From CAJCJE01 sp035948315 (GTDB taxonomy: Bacteria; Actinomycetota; Actinomycetes; Mycobacteriales; Pseudonocardiaceae): a stretch of DNA of 64,000 bases. Position 1 is the stretch's first letter, and every line of letters begins with the position of its first letter. The stretch covers positions 117,175-181,174 of the forward strand of contig DASZJG010000057.1 of the NCBI GenBank assembly GCA_035948315.1, written 5' to 3'. The position numbers and the translations under genes are program-made. The notes beneath the pieces are model-generated. The model was not told the DNA's origin. It made no database searches and saw only the letters and a program-made list of their open reading frames with translations. This document shows, one piece after another, positions 8,074 through 19,579 of the stretch.

Positions 8074-8876
8074 TCGCCGTCCGGGAAGGTGAAGGGAGCC
8101 GGCGCGACGTCCTTGCCCAGGTCGAGCTGGATGACGTTGTGCGCGGTCAGCGGAATGTCCCTCGGGTTGCCGGTGAACACCTTGCCGTTGACGTAGGCGA
8201 TCACCTTGCCGCTGCTCGATCCGACCTGGTTCGGGCCGAGCTGCTGGCCCCACTCGTCGAAGAACTGGCCGAGGGTGAACGTTTCCTGCTTGGGCGACTC
8301 GATGTGGATCACGCCGGTCTCGTCGTGCGTGTGCAGCCAGTAGAACTTGCTGCCGCCGCCCACGAACTCGGAGCCTGCGGCCGGGTTGCCGGCCGGGATC
8401 TGCTGCAACTGGTAGGGCGGCACGATGCCGATGCCGTACGGGACCAGCTTCTGCTCGCCGTTGACGTAGATGGCCAGGTGCGCGTGGATGTGGAAGACCA
8501 GCTGCTCATTGCTGTTGCTGGAGATGCCGTCCACGGTCTGGCCGGTGAGGCCCGTGCTGGTGCGAGCCAGCAGCGCGGAGCTGCTGTCCTGTTGGGTCGG
8601 TTGGGTCGCGTTGGCGTTGCTGTTGCTGCCGCGCGAGAGCACGATGCCGACCACGACCGCGGCGGCCACGATCACCACGATGGCCGCGGGCAGCACGACG
8701 CCTTTCAGGACCGACGTCTGCCGGGCGCCCTTGATCGCACGCTGCGCCGACGCCGCCGAGGACTTGCCGGTGTTCTTGCGGTTCCCGGCCTGACCGGGCC
8801 GGTTGCCGGCACCGCCTGGCTTCTTTCCGGCCGACCCGCCCTGCTTGCCAGGCTGCCTCGACCCACTCTTCGCCAT
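8070..8876 (-). CDS. Membrane-anchored His-rich protein of unknown function
   Basis: A 268-residue protein. The N-terminus (about 50 residues) is Lys/Gly/Ala-rich and basic, then comes one membrane helix (VVLPAAIVVIVAAAVVVGIVL), then an outside domain of about 170 residues. That domain holds HIHAHLAIYVNGE and, further on, FYWLHTHDETGVIHIESP and FTLGQFFDEWGQQ. The HxHxH and HTHD clusters suggest metal binding. I recognise it only as a conserved actinobacterial hypothetical family. The ATG at 8876 has GAGAGG ten bases upstream. The 4-bp overlap with the PCuAC gene suggests a shared role in copper handling at the membrane, which is inference. Confidence 0.7.
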   Translation of the reverse strand: MAKSGSRQPGKQGGSAGKKPGGAGNRPGQAGNRKNTGKSSAASAQRAIKGARQTSVLKGVVLPAAIVVIVAAAVVVGIVLSRGSNSNANATQPTQQDSSSALLARTSTGLTGQTVDGISSNSNEQLVFHIHAHLAIYVNGEQKLVPYGIGIVPPYQLQQIPAGNPAAGSEFVGGGSKFYWLHTHDETGVIHIESPKQETFTLGQFFDEWGQQLGPNQVGSSSGKVIAYVNGKVFTGNPRDIPLTAHNVIQLDLGKDVAPAPFTFPDGE

Positions 8877-9001
8877 CGCCGCTTCGTCCCTCTCACCAGC
8901 CGGCCGCACATGCCGACGATCACCGCGACCCACGGCCGCTCATGTTCCTGCATAGCCTACGGGGCGTCTGTTGCGCGTTTACCCGGGCGGCCGGTGCGTG
9001 T

Positions 9002-9863
9002 TCAACCCGTTACTCCACTGCCAGCGGAATCCACGTTTTCCCTGTTCAGGGCCTGGTAAGCCGGTCGGAGCACGTCGACGAGCGCACGCCCGCCGATCGT
9101 GATGCCGATCGGGTCGAGTTGATCGAGCAACGCGTCCGGCCGCAGGCTCGGCGGCTCGGCGGGCGGCTGGTCGGGTTGCGGACCGGGCAGCCAGAACTCG
9201 GCAATGGCGTCCTCCAGCCGCGCCGTGTCCGGTTCGGCCTGGACCGGATCGGCCGGCCGGTGACCATCGTCGCGCAGCCTGCGGAGCCGATCGAGCAGTT
9301 CGACTCGGCTGCGTCCGCGCCAGGCCAGGATCTCGAACGGGTCCGCGTCGAAGGACTCGGCGAGCAGGTAGCAGGTGGCGGCGAGGTGTTTGCACGGCAC
9401 CTCCCAGTCCGGGCACGAGCAGTCCATGGACAGTTCGCGCAGCGTCTCCGGGAACAGTTCCAGTCCCAGTTCGCGGAACAGGTCCTCGATGTCGGGCGGC
9501 ATCTCGCCGGCGAGCAGTTTCGCCGCGAACAGTGCCTGCCGGGCAAGGGCTTCCTCGATGCGCAGCCACTCGCGGTCGGCGAAGACCTTGACCGCGATCC
9601 GCACCCGGTACGGCTCCGGCCGCGATCCCTGCACCTGCGCCACAACCAGGCTGGTGGACAGGTTCATGGTCAGCACCTGGCCGGCGCGCGCGTAGTTCTT
9701 GCCGCGCAGCAGCCGCCCGCCCATCCCGAAGGACTCCAACACCTCCAGGAACCGGCGCGACCACCAACTCTGACCGATCTCGCCACGCCTGCTGCGTGCC
9801 TTGATGCCGCCGTCCACCTTGCGCGGTCCACTCGACCACGCCTCCCGGGGCACCTTCCGAGGC

Positions 9864-9871
<8 letters not shown>
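9002..9871 (-). CDS. SWIM zinc-finger protein
   Basis: A 289-residue protein with a SWIM zinc finger in its middle: DCSCPDWEVPCKHLAATCYLL gives the CxCx(n)CxH pattern. The N-terminal part (IGQSWWSRRFLEVLESFGMGGRLLRGKNYAR) is the conserved region seen in actinobacterial SWIM proteins encoded beside SNF2 helicases. SWIM fingers bind DNA or proteins. The GTG at 9871 overlaps the end of the SNF2 gene by 8 bp, so the two are coupled and probably act together in DNA remodelling or repair. The frame is open slightly upstream inside the helicase gene; the start is chosen by overlap. Confidence 0.82.
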
Positions 9872-12893
<3,022 letters not shown>

Positions 12894-12950
12894 GGTCAGC
12901 TCATCTCTGTCGAGAGGTTGCTGACCAGCCTAGTTGGCCACCCCGACGAT

Positions 12951-13889
12951 CTAGTCGCGGGAATCCGGGTTGCCCTGCTCGGCCAGGAACCGCTCGAACT
13001 CGCTGCCCAGCTCGTCCGCGGTCGGGATGCCCTGGTCGTCGATGAGCAGGCTCTGCCTGCCGGACGCCTCGGCGAACGTGTCGTACTGCCGTTCGAGCCC
13101 GCGCACCACCTCGGCGACCTCGGCCGAGTCCTCGACCTGCTTGTTGATCTCCGCGTCGGTCCGACGGGCCGCCTCGCGCAGCGCGTCCTCCGGCAGCGAG
13201 AGCTGCGTCGCCTGGGCGACCGAGTTGAGCAGCGTCAACGCCGCCGCCTGGTAGGTCGCGTTGGCCAGGTAGTGCGGCACGTGCGCGGCGAAGCCGAGCG
13301 CGTCGTGACCGGCCTCGGTCAGCCGGTACTCCAGCAGCGCGCTGACGCTGGCCGGCACCTGGATGCGGTTGAACAGCGGCTGGTGGCCGGCGAGCAGTTC
13401 GGTGCGGCTGCCGTGCGCGGTCACGCCCAGCGGCCGGGTGTGCGGGGCACCCATCGGAATGCCGTGGTAGGCCACGGTCAACCGCAGCTCCCACTTCTCC
13501 ACCAGCTGCTGGACGGCCGCCGAGAACCGCTCCCACTCATGATCCGGCTCCAGGCCGGTGAGCAGCAGGAAGTCGGTGCCGTTCGCGTCCTGCACCAGGT
13601 GCACGACCAGCTCGGGCGGGTCGTAGCTGGCCCAGTGGTCTGTGACGAAGGTCATGATCGGCCGGCGCGAGCGGTAGTCGATCAACCGGTCCACGTCGAA
13701 CCGCCCGACCACCCGGTGCTCGAGCGTGTTCAGCAGGTGCTCGGTCAGCGTCTTGCCGGCCGAACCAGCGTCCATGAAGCCGTCGAGCTGCTGCAGAAGC
13801 ACAGCTCCGCGCAGGTCAGGGAGATCGGAATCGACCTCGTACAGGCTTTCCGGTCCCAACTCCACGACGGCCTCCCAGCTGTCTTGCAC
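12951..13889 (-). CDS. PAC2-family protein
   Basis: A 312-residue protein of the PAC2 family, related to proteasome assembly chaperone 2 and common in actinobacteria. Typical segments are LYEVDSDLPDLRGAVLLQQLDGFMDAG at the start, GIPMGAPHTRPLGVTAHG in the middle and FAAHVPHYLANATYQAAALTLL near residue 205. The C-terminus (about 230-312) is charged and probably helical. Members are suspected to act around the mycobacterial-type proteasome, but the actual role is not known. The GTG start at 13889 has AAGGA just upstream. It is divergent from the catalase gene. Confidence 0.85.
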   Translation of the reverse strand: MQDSWEAVVELGPESLYEVDSDLPDLRGAVLLQQLDGFMDAGSAGKTLTEHLLNTLEHRVVGRFDVDRLIDYRSRRPIMTFVTDHWASYDPPELVVHLVQDANGTDFLLLTGLEPDHEWERFSAAVQQLVEKWELRLTVAYHGIPMGAPHTRPLGVTAHGSRTELLAGHQPLFNRIQVPASVSALLEYRLTEAGHDALGFAAHVPHYLANATYQAAALTLLNSVAQATQLSLPEDALREAARRTDAEINKQVEDSAEVAEVVRGLERQYDTFAEASGRQSLLIDDQGIPTADELGSEFERFLAEQGNPDSRD

Positions 13890-13979
13890 TCGTCCTTCTT
13901 CACTCCAACGCGCGAACGCCCGGAATCCATTCCGACGTCAAGATCGCGCGGCCCGCCGCGAGGCGGCAGCATAAGGCAC

Positions 13980-14954
13980 ATGACCGAGCACACCAGCGAC
14001 GCGGGCGTCACGGCGGACGGCATGACCGCCGAGGCGGCCATCGACCGGATCGAGGCGGCAGGCCACCCCCGGCCGCAGGACCGCAGGCTGCACGCGCGCG
14101 GCTCCACGTTCGAGGCGCGGTTCGTCCCCTCGGCCCAGATCAAGGGCCTGACCGTGGCCGGCCACCTGACCACCGAAGGCGACGCGGTCATCCGCTTCTC
14201 CAACGGCGCCCCGCAGATCGACGCCGACGACCGCGAGCGCGGCGTGCGCGGCATGGCCGTGAAGTTCCTGCGCGAGGGCAATCCGGTCGCCGACCTGGTC
14301 GCCGCGAACTTCCGGGTCTTCCCGAGCAAGAACCCGGAAGGCTTCGTCGAACTGGTCGAGGCGCTCGCCCACGCCCAGGCCGAGGGCAGCTTCACCGAGC
14401 GCGCCAAGGGCAAGCTGGCCGCAGCCGGCCAGTTCGCCGGCATCCTGGCCAAGCACCCGGAGAGCCACGCCGGTCTCAAGGCGTTCATCGCGCGACAGGG
14501 CCCGGCCAGCTTCGCCACCACCCGCTACGACGGCCTGCACGCGTTCGTGCTCGTCGACGCGGAGGGCAACCGCCTGCCGTTCCGCTACCGCCTTGTCCCC
14601 ACCCTCGGCGAGGTCGACCTGGTCCCCGAGCACGCGAAATCCCTCAAGCCGGACTTCCTGCTCGGCGAACTCGACGACCGGCTCGCCGCAGGCCCGGTCG
14701 CCTTCACGCTGGTCTTCCAGTTGGCCGAACCGGACGACCCGACCAACGACCCCTCGGTGGCCTGGCCCGCACACCGCAAGCTGATCCCGGCCGGCACCTT
14801 CGAGGTCCTGCGCCGCTCCCCCAAGGCCGAGGACTGGGAGCGATCCGTGTTCGACCCGGCGAACGTCGCGCCCGGCGTGGAGATGTCCGACGACCCGGTG
14901 CTGGCCTTCCGTCCGCACGCGTACTCGGTGTCCGCGTCCCGCCGGTTGAGCTGA
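13980..14954 (+). CDS. Catalase-related haem peroxidase (mini-catalase)
   Basis: A 324-residue single-domain member of the catalase fold, like SrpA-type minimal catalases. RRLHARGSTFEARF carries the distal-His position early in the protein, followed by VIRFSNGAPQIDADDRERGVRGMAVKF and NFRVFPSKNPEGF. Length is about 60 percent of a monofunctional catalase, and members usually act as organic peroxidases with low catalase activity. No signal peptide is seen, so it is cytoplasmic. The frame is open far upstream on this strand, but the ATG at 13980 is the first sensible start and lies in the divergent gap with the PAC2 gene. Confidence 0.85.
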   Translation: MTEHTSDAGVTADGMTAEAAIDRIEAAGHPRPQDRRLHARGSTFEARFVPSAQIKGLTVAGHLTTEGDAVIRFSNGAPQIDADDRERGVRGMAVKFLREGNPVADLVAANFRVFPSKNPEGFVELVEALAHAQAEGSFTERAKGKLAAAGQFAGILAKHPESHAGLKAFIARQGPASFATTRYDGLHAFVLVDAEGNRLPFRYRLVPTLGEVDLVPEHAKSLKPDFLLGELDDRLAAGPVAFTLVFQLAEPDDPTNDPSVAWPAHRKLIPAGTFEVLRRSPKAEDWERSVFDPANVAPGVEMSDDPVLAFRPHAYSVSASRRLS

Positions 14955-14982
14955 CGGTGCGCGAACGGGATAACTTGGCGGC

Positions 14983-15582
14983 GTGAGCGACGAGGACCCG
15001 AGCAGGCGGCTGCGCATCTCCCATGCCGACCGCGAACAGGTCCTGCAACACCTGCAGAACGCGATGGCACAGGGCATGCTCACCGCCGACGAGCTGGCGC
15101 AACGCTCCGACCGGGCGCTGAACGCGAAGACGCGGGGCGAGATCGAGCCGCTCACCGCCGATCTGCCCAACGCGCGGGTCGCCTACTCGGGCTCCGCGCT
15201 GCCCAGTCCGATCGCCGCCAACGATGTCATGGCGCTGGGCGCCACGCTCGGTTCGGTGACGCGCAAGGGTTACTGGGTGGTACCGAGGACGCTGCGGCTG
15301 CGCAGCCGGCTCGGATCGACCGAACTGGACTTCACCGAGGCACGGATCGATCATCCCGTCGTCGACGTCGAAATCGATGTCAAGGGCGGATCGGTGGAAA
15401 TTCGGCTGCCGGAGGGCGCGAGCGCGTCCATGGACGACGTGGACGTCGTCGCGGGCAGCGTCGAAGATCACCGCAGGTATCGCGAGCCGATGGGCAAACC
15501 GCACTTCGTCATCACCGGTTCGCTGAGTTGGGGCTCGCTGGAGATCCGCGGCCCGCGCCGGAACTTCTTCAGCTGGCGCTGA
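14983..15582 (+). CDS. DUF1707 / LiaF-like cell-envelope response protein
   Basis: A 199-residue protein with an N-terminal DUF1707 (SHOCT-like) domain, LRISHADREQVLQHLQNAMAQGMLTADELAQRSDRAL, and a C-terminal beta-rich domain resembling LiaF-type cell-wall-active antibiotic response proteins (ELDFTEARIDHPVVDVEIDV, GSVEIRLPEGASASMDDVDV). No membrane segment is present between them, unlike many members. The function is unknown; family members are tied to envelope stress. The GTG at 14983 lies 28 bp after the catalase stop, so the two may share a transcript. Confidence 0.75.
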   Translation: MSDEDPSRRLRISHADREQVLQHLQNAMAQGMLTADELAQRSDRALNAKTRGEIEPLTADLPNARVAYSGSALPSPIAANDVMALGATLGSVTRKGYWVVPRTLRLRSRLGSTELDFTEARIDHPVVDVEIDVKGGSVEIRLPEGASASMDDVDVVAGSVEDHRRYREPMGKPHFVITGSLSWGSLEIRGPRRNFFSWR

Positions 15583-15715
15583 CCGGAGGTCCACATCGGA
15601 CAGACGTGCGGGTGATCGACACCCATGCCCGCGCGTCCGCACATGCACTCCGATCCCTTTCACACCACCTACTTTCGGCTGGACTTCTTGTCAACATTTG
15701 GCACCATCCGGCGTC

Positions 15716-15745
15716 TTGACTACGAGCTTTCCCTGTATTTGTCTA
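15716..15745 (+). promoter_or_regulatory. Possible GH92 promoter
   Basis: TTGACT (15716-15721) followed after 18 bases by TGTCTA (15740-15745), a weak -10. The stretch is locally AT-rich against the background. The LacI-type operator at 15761 would lie just downstream of the predicted start of transcription, a usual repression layout. Confidence 0.35.
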
Positions 15746-15760
15746 TAGGGGTACCAGCCG

Positions 15761-15774
15761 TGACAACGTTGTCA
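15761..15774. promoter_or_regulatory. LacI-type operator TGACAACGTTGTCA (GH92)
   Basis: A perfect 14-bp palindrome fitting the LacI-family pattern TGNNANCGNTNNCA. The identical 14-mer occurs at the promoter of the SGNH hydrolase gene (28867-28880). No LacI-family gene is in the window, so the regulator is elsewhere. Confidence 0.75.
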
Positions 15775-15837
15775 TCTCGGTCGGCCAGGAACATCACCCA
15801 CGGATGTGGCCTGGAGCTGTGGCGCGCTTCGCGCTGT

Positions 15838-15851
15838 TGACAACGCTGTCG
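15838..15851. promoter_or_regulatory. Degenerate second LacI-type site
   Basis: TGACAACGCTGTCG differs from the perfect operator at two positions and lies 77 bp downstream of it, close to seven helical turns. It could be an auxiliary operator for looping, or chance. Confidence 0.4.
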
Positions 15852-16099
15852 TGGTGCGCCCGGTCCCCGAGAGAAAGGCCGACCGCGGTGAACACTGCGT
15901 CTGCGCCGACCCCCTCCGGTCAGCCCGCGGCCACCGACTTATTCCCCCGCTCCACCCTCTCGACCCCGGCGTCCCACCGCTGGCACATCGGCCACGGCGA
16001 GCGAATTCGGGGCGTTTCGTCCTGCCCGGACAGTGGCGCCCGCTCCCGTGGCCAGGTTTCCCCTCTCGCCGCGCGGCGAGAACTCCTTCGGAGGTATTG

Positions 16100-19000
16100 A
16101 TGGCACGATTCAGACCACTCGTCGTATCGCTGGTGGCTGCCACCGGCACGATCGGGGCCTTATTAGTGCCGGGGGTGGCTTCCGCCGCTCCCGCGACCTA
16201 TGTCCAGGACCCCGCCTCGCTGGTGAATCCGTTCATCGGCACCTCGAACGCCGTCGACGACTTCCCTGCCGCGGACACGCCGTTCGGCATGGTCCAATGG
16301 GGACCGGACACGCCCAGCCGGCCCGATGGCGGCGGGTACGAGTACAACGACAAGTCCGTCACCGGCTTCAGCCTCACCCACCTCTCCGGTCCGGGTTGCC
16401 CGGCCGCGGGCGACATCCCGATCCTGCCCACCACCGGCGCGGTCGGCACCAGCCCCGGCTCGGCGACACTGCCGCTGGACCACACCAAGGAATCCGCCTC
16501 CGCCGGCTACTACAGCCTCGCCGGCAACGGCATCACCACCCAGCTGAGCACCACCCTCCGCTCCGGCATGGGGCAGTTCACCTTCCCCGCCGGTACCAGC
16601 TCGAACCTGCTGTTCAAGCTCTCGGACGGGGCCACCGGCGACAGCGCCACCCACTTCCAGGTGATGAACAACAAGGAAGTGGCCGGCTGGGTCACCAGCG
16701 GCAACTTCTGCGGCGCCAGCGACCAGTACACGTTGTACTTCGACGTGCAGTTCAACCAGTCGTTCACCGCGAACGGAACCTGGAAGAACTCGCAGGTCAG
16801 CGCGGGTTCGCAGAGCATGACCGACACCGCGACCGCGCCGAAGACGTCGCAGAGCCCGTCGAAGGACACGCACAGCAGGACCAGCACCCAGACCCCGGCC
16901 GTGCACGGTGCGACCCCGCAGCCCAAGGGCAAGTCGGCGCCGCTGATCACCCCGCCGGTGGCCGGTGCGGACGGTGCCTACGTCACCTTCGACACCACGA
17001 CGAACCAGACCGTCCAGGCCAAGGTCGGCGTCTCCTACGTGAGCACCACCAACGCCGCGGGCAACATCAAGGCCGAGGACGCCGGCTGGAACTTCAACCA
17101 GGTCAAGACCAACGCGCACAACGCATGGAACGCGACCCTGAACAAGATCCAGGTCGGCGGTGGCAGCACCACCCAGCAGACCGTCTTCTACACCGCCATG
17201 TACCACGCCCTGCTGCACCCGAACGTGTTCAGTGACAGCAACGGCGAATACATGGGCTTCGACGACCAGGTGCACCAGGTCGCCCCAGGCCACGTGCAGT
17301 ACGCCAACTACTCGGGTTGGGACATCTACCGGTCCCAGGTCCAGCTCGCCGCGATCGTCGCGCCGCAGCAGACCTCCGACTCGGTCACCTCGATGATCAA
17401 CGACTACGAGCAGAGCGGTCAGCTGCCGAAGTGGTCGTTGAACAACGGGGAGAGCTACGTGATGGTCGGCGACCCGTCCGACGGCATCATCGCGGACGCG
17501 TACGCCTTCGGTGCCCGAAACTTCGACACCAAGACCGCGTTGCAGGCGATGCTCGCCGAGGCCAACCCGTCCAGCGGCATCCGTCCGGGCTACAACTACG
17601 ACGAGTCCATGGGCTACCTGCCGATGGACGGCACGTACGGCTGCTGCAACTTCTACGGTCCGGTCTCCACCCAGCAGGAGTACGACACCGCGGACCACGC
17701 GATCTCGACCTTCGCGGCGGCCCTCGGTGACAAGACCGACGCGGCGACGTTCGCCGCACGGTCGCAGAACTGGGTGAACGTGTTCAACCCGGGCAGTGGC
17801 TACCTGGAGCCGAAGTACCTCAACGGCCAGTTCGAGCCGGGCTTCACCCCCTCCAGTGGCAACGGTTTCGTCGAGGCCGACGGCGCCCAGTACACGCCGA
17901 TGATCAACTGGGACATCCAGGGCCTTGCCAAGGCGGCCGGTGGCAACGCGGCCTGGCAGAGCAGGCTGGACACCCTGAACCAGAACTTCAGCAACCCCGG
18001 TTCGGCGAACGCGGACCTGTCCAACGAGCCGAGCGTCGAGATCCCGTGGGAGTACGACTACGTCGGCGCCCCGTACAAGACGCAGAACGTGATTCGCGAG
18101 ATCCAGCAACAGGTCTGGACGAACGCGCCGAACGGCTTCCTCGGCAACGACGACCTCGGCGAGATGAGCGCCTGGTACGTCTGGTCCGCGGTGGGCATGT
18201 ACCCGGAGACCCCGGGCACCGCCACGCTGGCGCTGGGCAGCCCGGTGTTCAACAACACCCTGATCCACCTGCCCAACGGCAAGTCGCTGACGATCAACGC
18301 TCCCACCGCGGCGCCGAACGCGCCGTACGTGCAGAGCCTGAACAACAACGGCAAGGCGTGGAACAACGCGTACCTGCCGCCCGCCGACCTGGCCAACGGT
18401 GGCACCCTCGACTTCACCCTGGGCACCACCGCGAACACCAGTTGGGCCAGCGCACCCTCGGCCGCCCCGCCCTCGGACGCCACCAACCTGGTCCCCGCGC
18501 TCGGCTACACCACCTCCGGTGGTAGCTCGGCAGGCCAGGTCATCGTGGCGCCCGGTGCGAGCGCGACCATCAACCTCGGCGTGCGCAGCATGTCCAACGC
18601 CGCGCAGAGCGTCACCTGGAAGGCGACCGCGACCAGCGGCCTGACCGTCGGCCCGAACAACGGCACCGTCTCGGTGCCGGCGAACGCGGACGCCGGCCAG
18701 GCGGTCGCGGTGACCGCGCCCAGCACCGAGGGTCGCTACCTGGTGACCTTCGCGCTGACCTCCTCGACCGGGGCGGCCCTGCCCAGCACCATGATCGAGG
18801 TCGACGTGGCCAAGCCGGGTTCGCTGTGGCCGTACTTCAACGACGCCGGTGTCGTCAGCGACGGCACCTCCAGCGCGGCGAACTACGACGGTGACGGCTG
18901 GGCCTACTCCGCCCAGCAGCTCGCCGCCCAGGGCCTCACGCCGGGCGCGACCGTCACCGAGGACGGCGTGAACTACACCTGGCCGAACCAGCAGCCGGGC

Positions 19001-19396
19001 GCCCTCGACAACATCGAGGCCGGCGGCCAGACCATCGCGCTCAGTGGCGCGGCGGGCGCGGCGAAGATCGGCATCCTGGGCAGCGCCACCAACGCCGACC
19101 CGGGTTCACAGGGCGCGTTCGTCGTCCACTTCACGGATGGCACGTCGCAGACGATCACCTTCGGTCTGAGCGACTGGACCCTGGGCGCGAGCGCGTTCCC
19201 GCCCGCGTTCGGCAACATCACCGCGGCCACCACGTCGTACCGGGACAGCACGTCCGGCGGTACCGCACAGCAGATCAAGACCTACGTGTTCGCCGCGGAC
19301 GCCGCGCTGACCGCGGGCAAGACCGTCAGCGGCATCACCCTGCCGACTTCCATCGACCAGGGCCAGCTGCACGTCTTCGCCTTCGGCATCGGCTGA
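16100..19396 (+). CDS. Secreted GH92 alpha-mannosidase with C-terminal accessory modules
   Basis: A 1098-residue secreted enzyme. The signal peptide (MARFRPLVVSLVAATGTIG, cleavage near GVASAAPA) is followed by the GH92 N-terminal beta domain (VNPFIGTSN, DDFPAADTPFGMVQWGPDT) and the catalytic (alpha/alpha) domain with WSLNNGESYVMVGDPSDGI and GNDDLGEMSAWYVWSAVGMYP. GH92 enzymes are calcium-dependent inverting exo-alpha-mannosidases acting on fungal mannans and N-glycans. A NEW3-like beta domain follows (about 800-910). The last 190 residues form a module closely resembling the N-terminal module of the SGNH hydrolase at 28961 (for example NYDGDGWAYSAQQL, PGATVTEDGVNYTWPN). The ATG at 16100 has GGAGG five bases upstream. 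LacI-type control is likely. Confidence 0.93.
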   Translation: MARFRPLVVSLVAATGTIGALLVPGVASAAPATYVQDPASLVNPFIGTSNAVDDFPAADTPFGMVQWGPDTPSRPDGGGYEYNDKSVTGFSLTHLSGPGCPAAGDIPILPTTGAVGTSPGSATLPLDHTKESASAGYYSLAGNGITTQLSTTLRSGMGQFTFPAGTSSNLLFKLSDGATGDSATHFQVMNNKEVAGWVTSGNFCGASDQYTLYFDVQFNQSFTANGTWKNSQVSAGSQSMTDTATAPKTSQSPSKDTHSRTSTQTPAVHGATPQPKGKSAPLITPPVAGADGAYVTFDTTTNQTVQAKVGVSYVSTTNAAGNIKAEDAGWNFNQVKTNAHNAWNATLNKIQVGGGSTTQQTVFYTAMYHALLHPNVFSDSNGEYMGFDDQVHQVAPGHVQYANYSGWDIYRSQVQLAAIVAPQQTSDSVTSMINDYEQSGQLPKWSLNNGESYVMVGDPSDGIIADAYAFGARNFDTKTALQAMLAEANPSSGIRPGYNYDESMGYLPMDGTYGCCNFYGPVSTQQEYDTADHAISTFAAALGDKTDAATFAARSQNWVNVFNPGSGYLEPKYLNGQFEPGFTPSSGNGFVEADGAQYTPMINWDIQGLAKAAGGNAAWQSRLDTLNQNFSNPGSANADLSNEPSVEIPWEYDYVGAPYKTQNVIREIQQQVWTNAPNGFLGNDDLGEMSAWYVWSAVGMYPETPGTATLALGSPVFNNTLIHLPNGKSLTINAPTAAPNAPYVQSLNNNGKAWNNAYLPPADLANGGTLDFTLGTTANTSWASAPSAAPPSDATNLVPALGYTTSGGSSAGQVIVAPGASATINLGVRSMSNAAQSVTWKATATSGLTVGPNNGTVSVPANADAGQAVAVTAPSTEGRYLVTFALTSSTGAALPSTMIEVDVAKPGSLWPYFNDAGVVSDGTSSAANYDGDGWAYSAQQLAAQGLTPGATVTEDGVNYTWPNQQPGALDNIEAGGQTIALSGAAGAAKIGILGSATNADPGSQGAFVVHFTDGTSQTITFGLSDWTLGASAFPPAFGNITAATTSYRDSTSGGTAQQIKTYVFAADAALTAGKTVSGITLPTSIDQGQLHVFAFGIG

Positions 19397-19434
19397 TCCC
19401 GGTGGGTGCCTTCTTCGCCATCGGCTGATCCCGG
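19382..19434. repeat. Short tandem duplication spanning the GH92 stop codon
   Basis: The 21 bases at 19382-19402, which include the TGA stop, are repeated at 19414-19434 with one mismatch; both copies contain ATCGGCTGATCCCGG. The second copy is non-coding. It looks like a recent local duplication of the 3' end. Confidence 0.7.
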
Positions 19435-19452
19435 GGCGCGGATGAAGTAACA

Positions 19453-19487
19453 GACGGGCCCGTGAGCCATCCGCTCACGGGCCCGTC
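19453..19487. terminator. Strong hairpin terminator after GH92
   Basis: Perfect 15-bp stem (19453-19467 with 19473-19487) closed by a 5-base loop CATCC; the left arm begins GACGGGCCCG. No T-run follows, as is usual in actinomycetes. Confidence 0.85.
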
Positions 19488-19519
19488 GCCGTCCCCACCC
19501 TCGCCCCTGACCTGCGAAT

Positions 19520-19579
19520 GTGCCACCTGGCATCACGACAACTTGCGTGCGTGCCATCCATGTGCCATATTTGTGCCAT
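19520..19579. promoter_or_regulatory. Phased GTGCCAT repeats at the RHH gene start
   Basis: GTGCCAT occurs at 19551, 19562 and 19573, an exact 11-bp period, with the last copy running into the start codon. A further GTGCCA at 19520 forms a small palindrome TGCCACCTGGCA. Repeats one helical turn apart are what a ribbon-helix-helix protein would bind, so this is a candidate autoregulatory operator. Confidence 0.55.

Larger units (their letters stand above)
15583..16099. other. Long 5' region of the GH92 gene
   Basis: 517 bases without a convincing gene. It holds a possible sigma-70-like promoter at 15716-15745, an exact LacI-type palindrome at 15761-15774, a degenerate copy at 15838-15851, and a ribosome binding site GGAGG at 16090-16094. 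The frame of GH92 is open through the last 300 bases, but the upstream extension has no signal-like start, so I treat it as leader. Confidence 0.6.
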
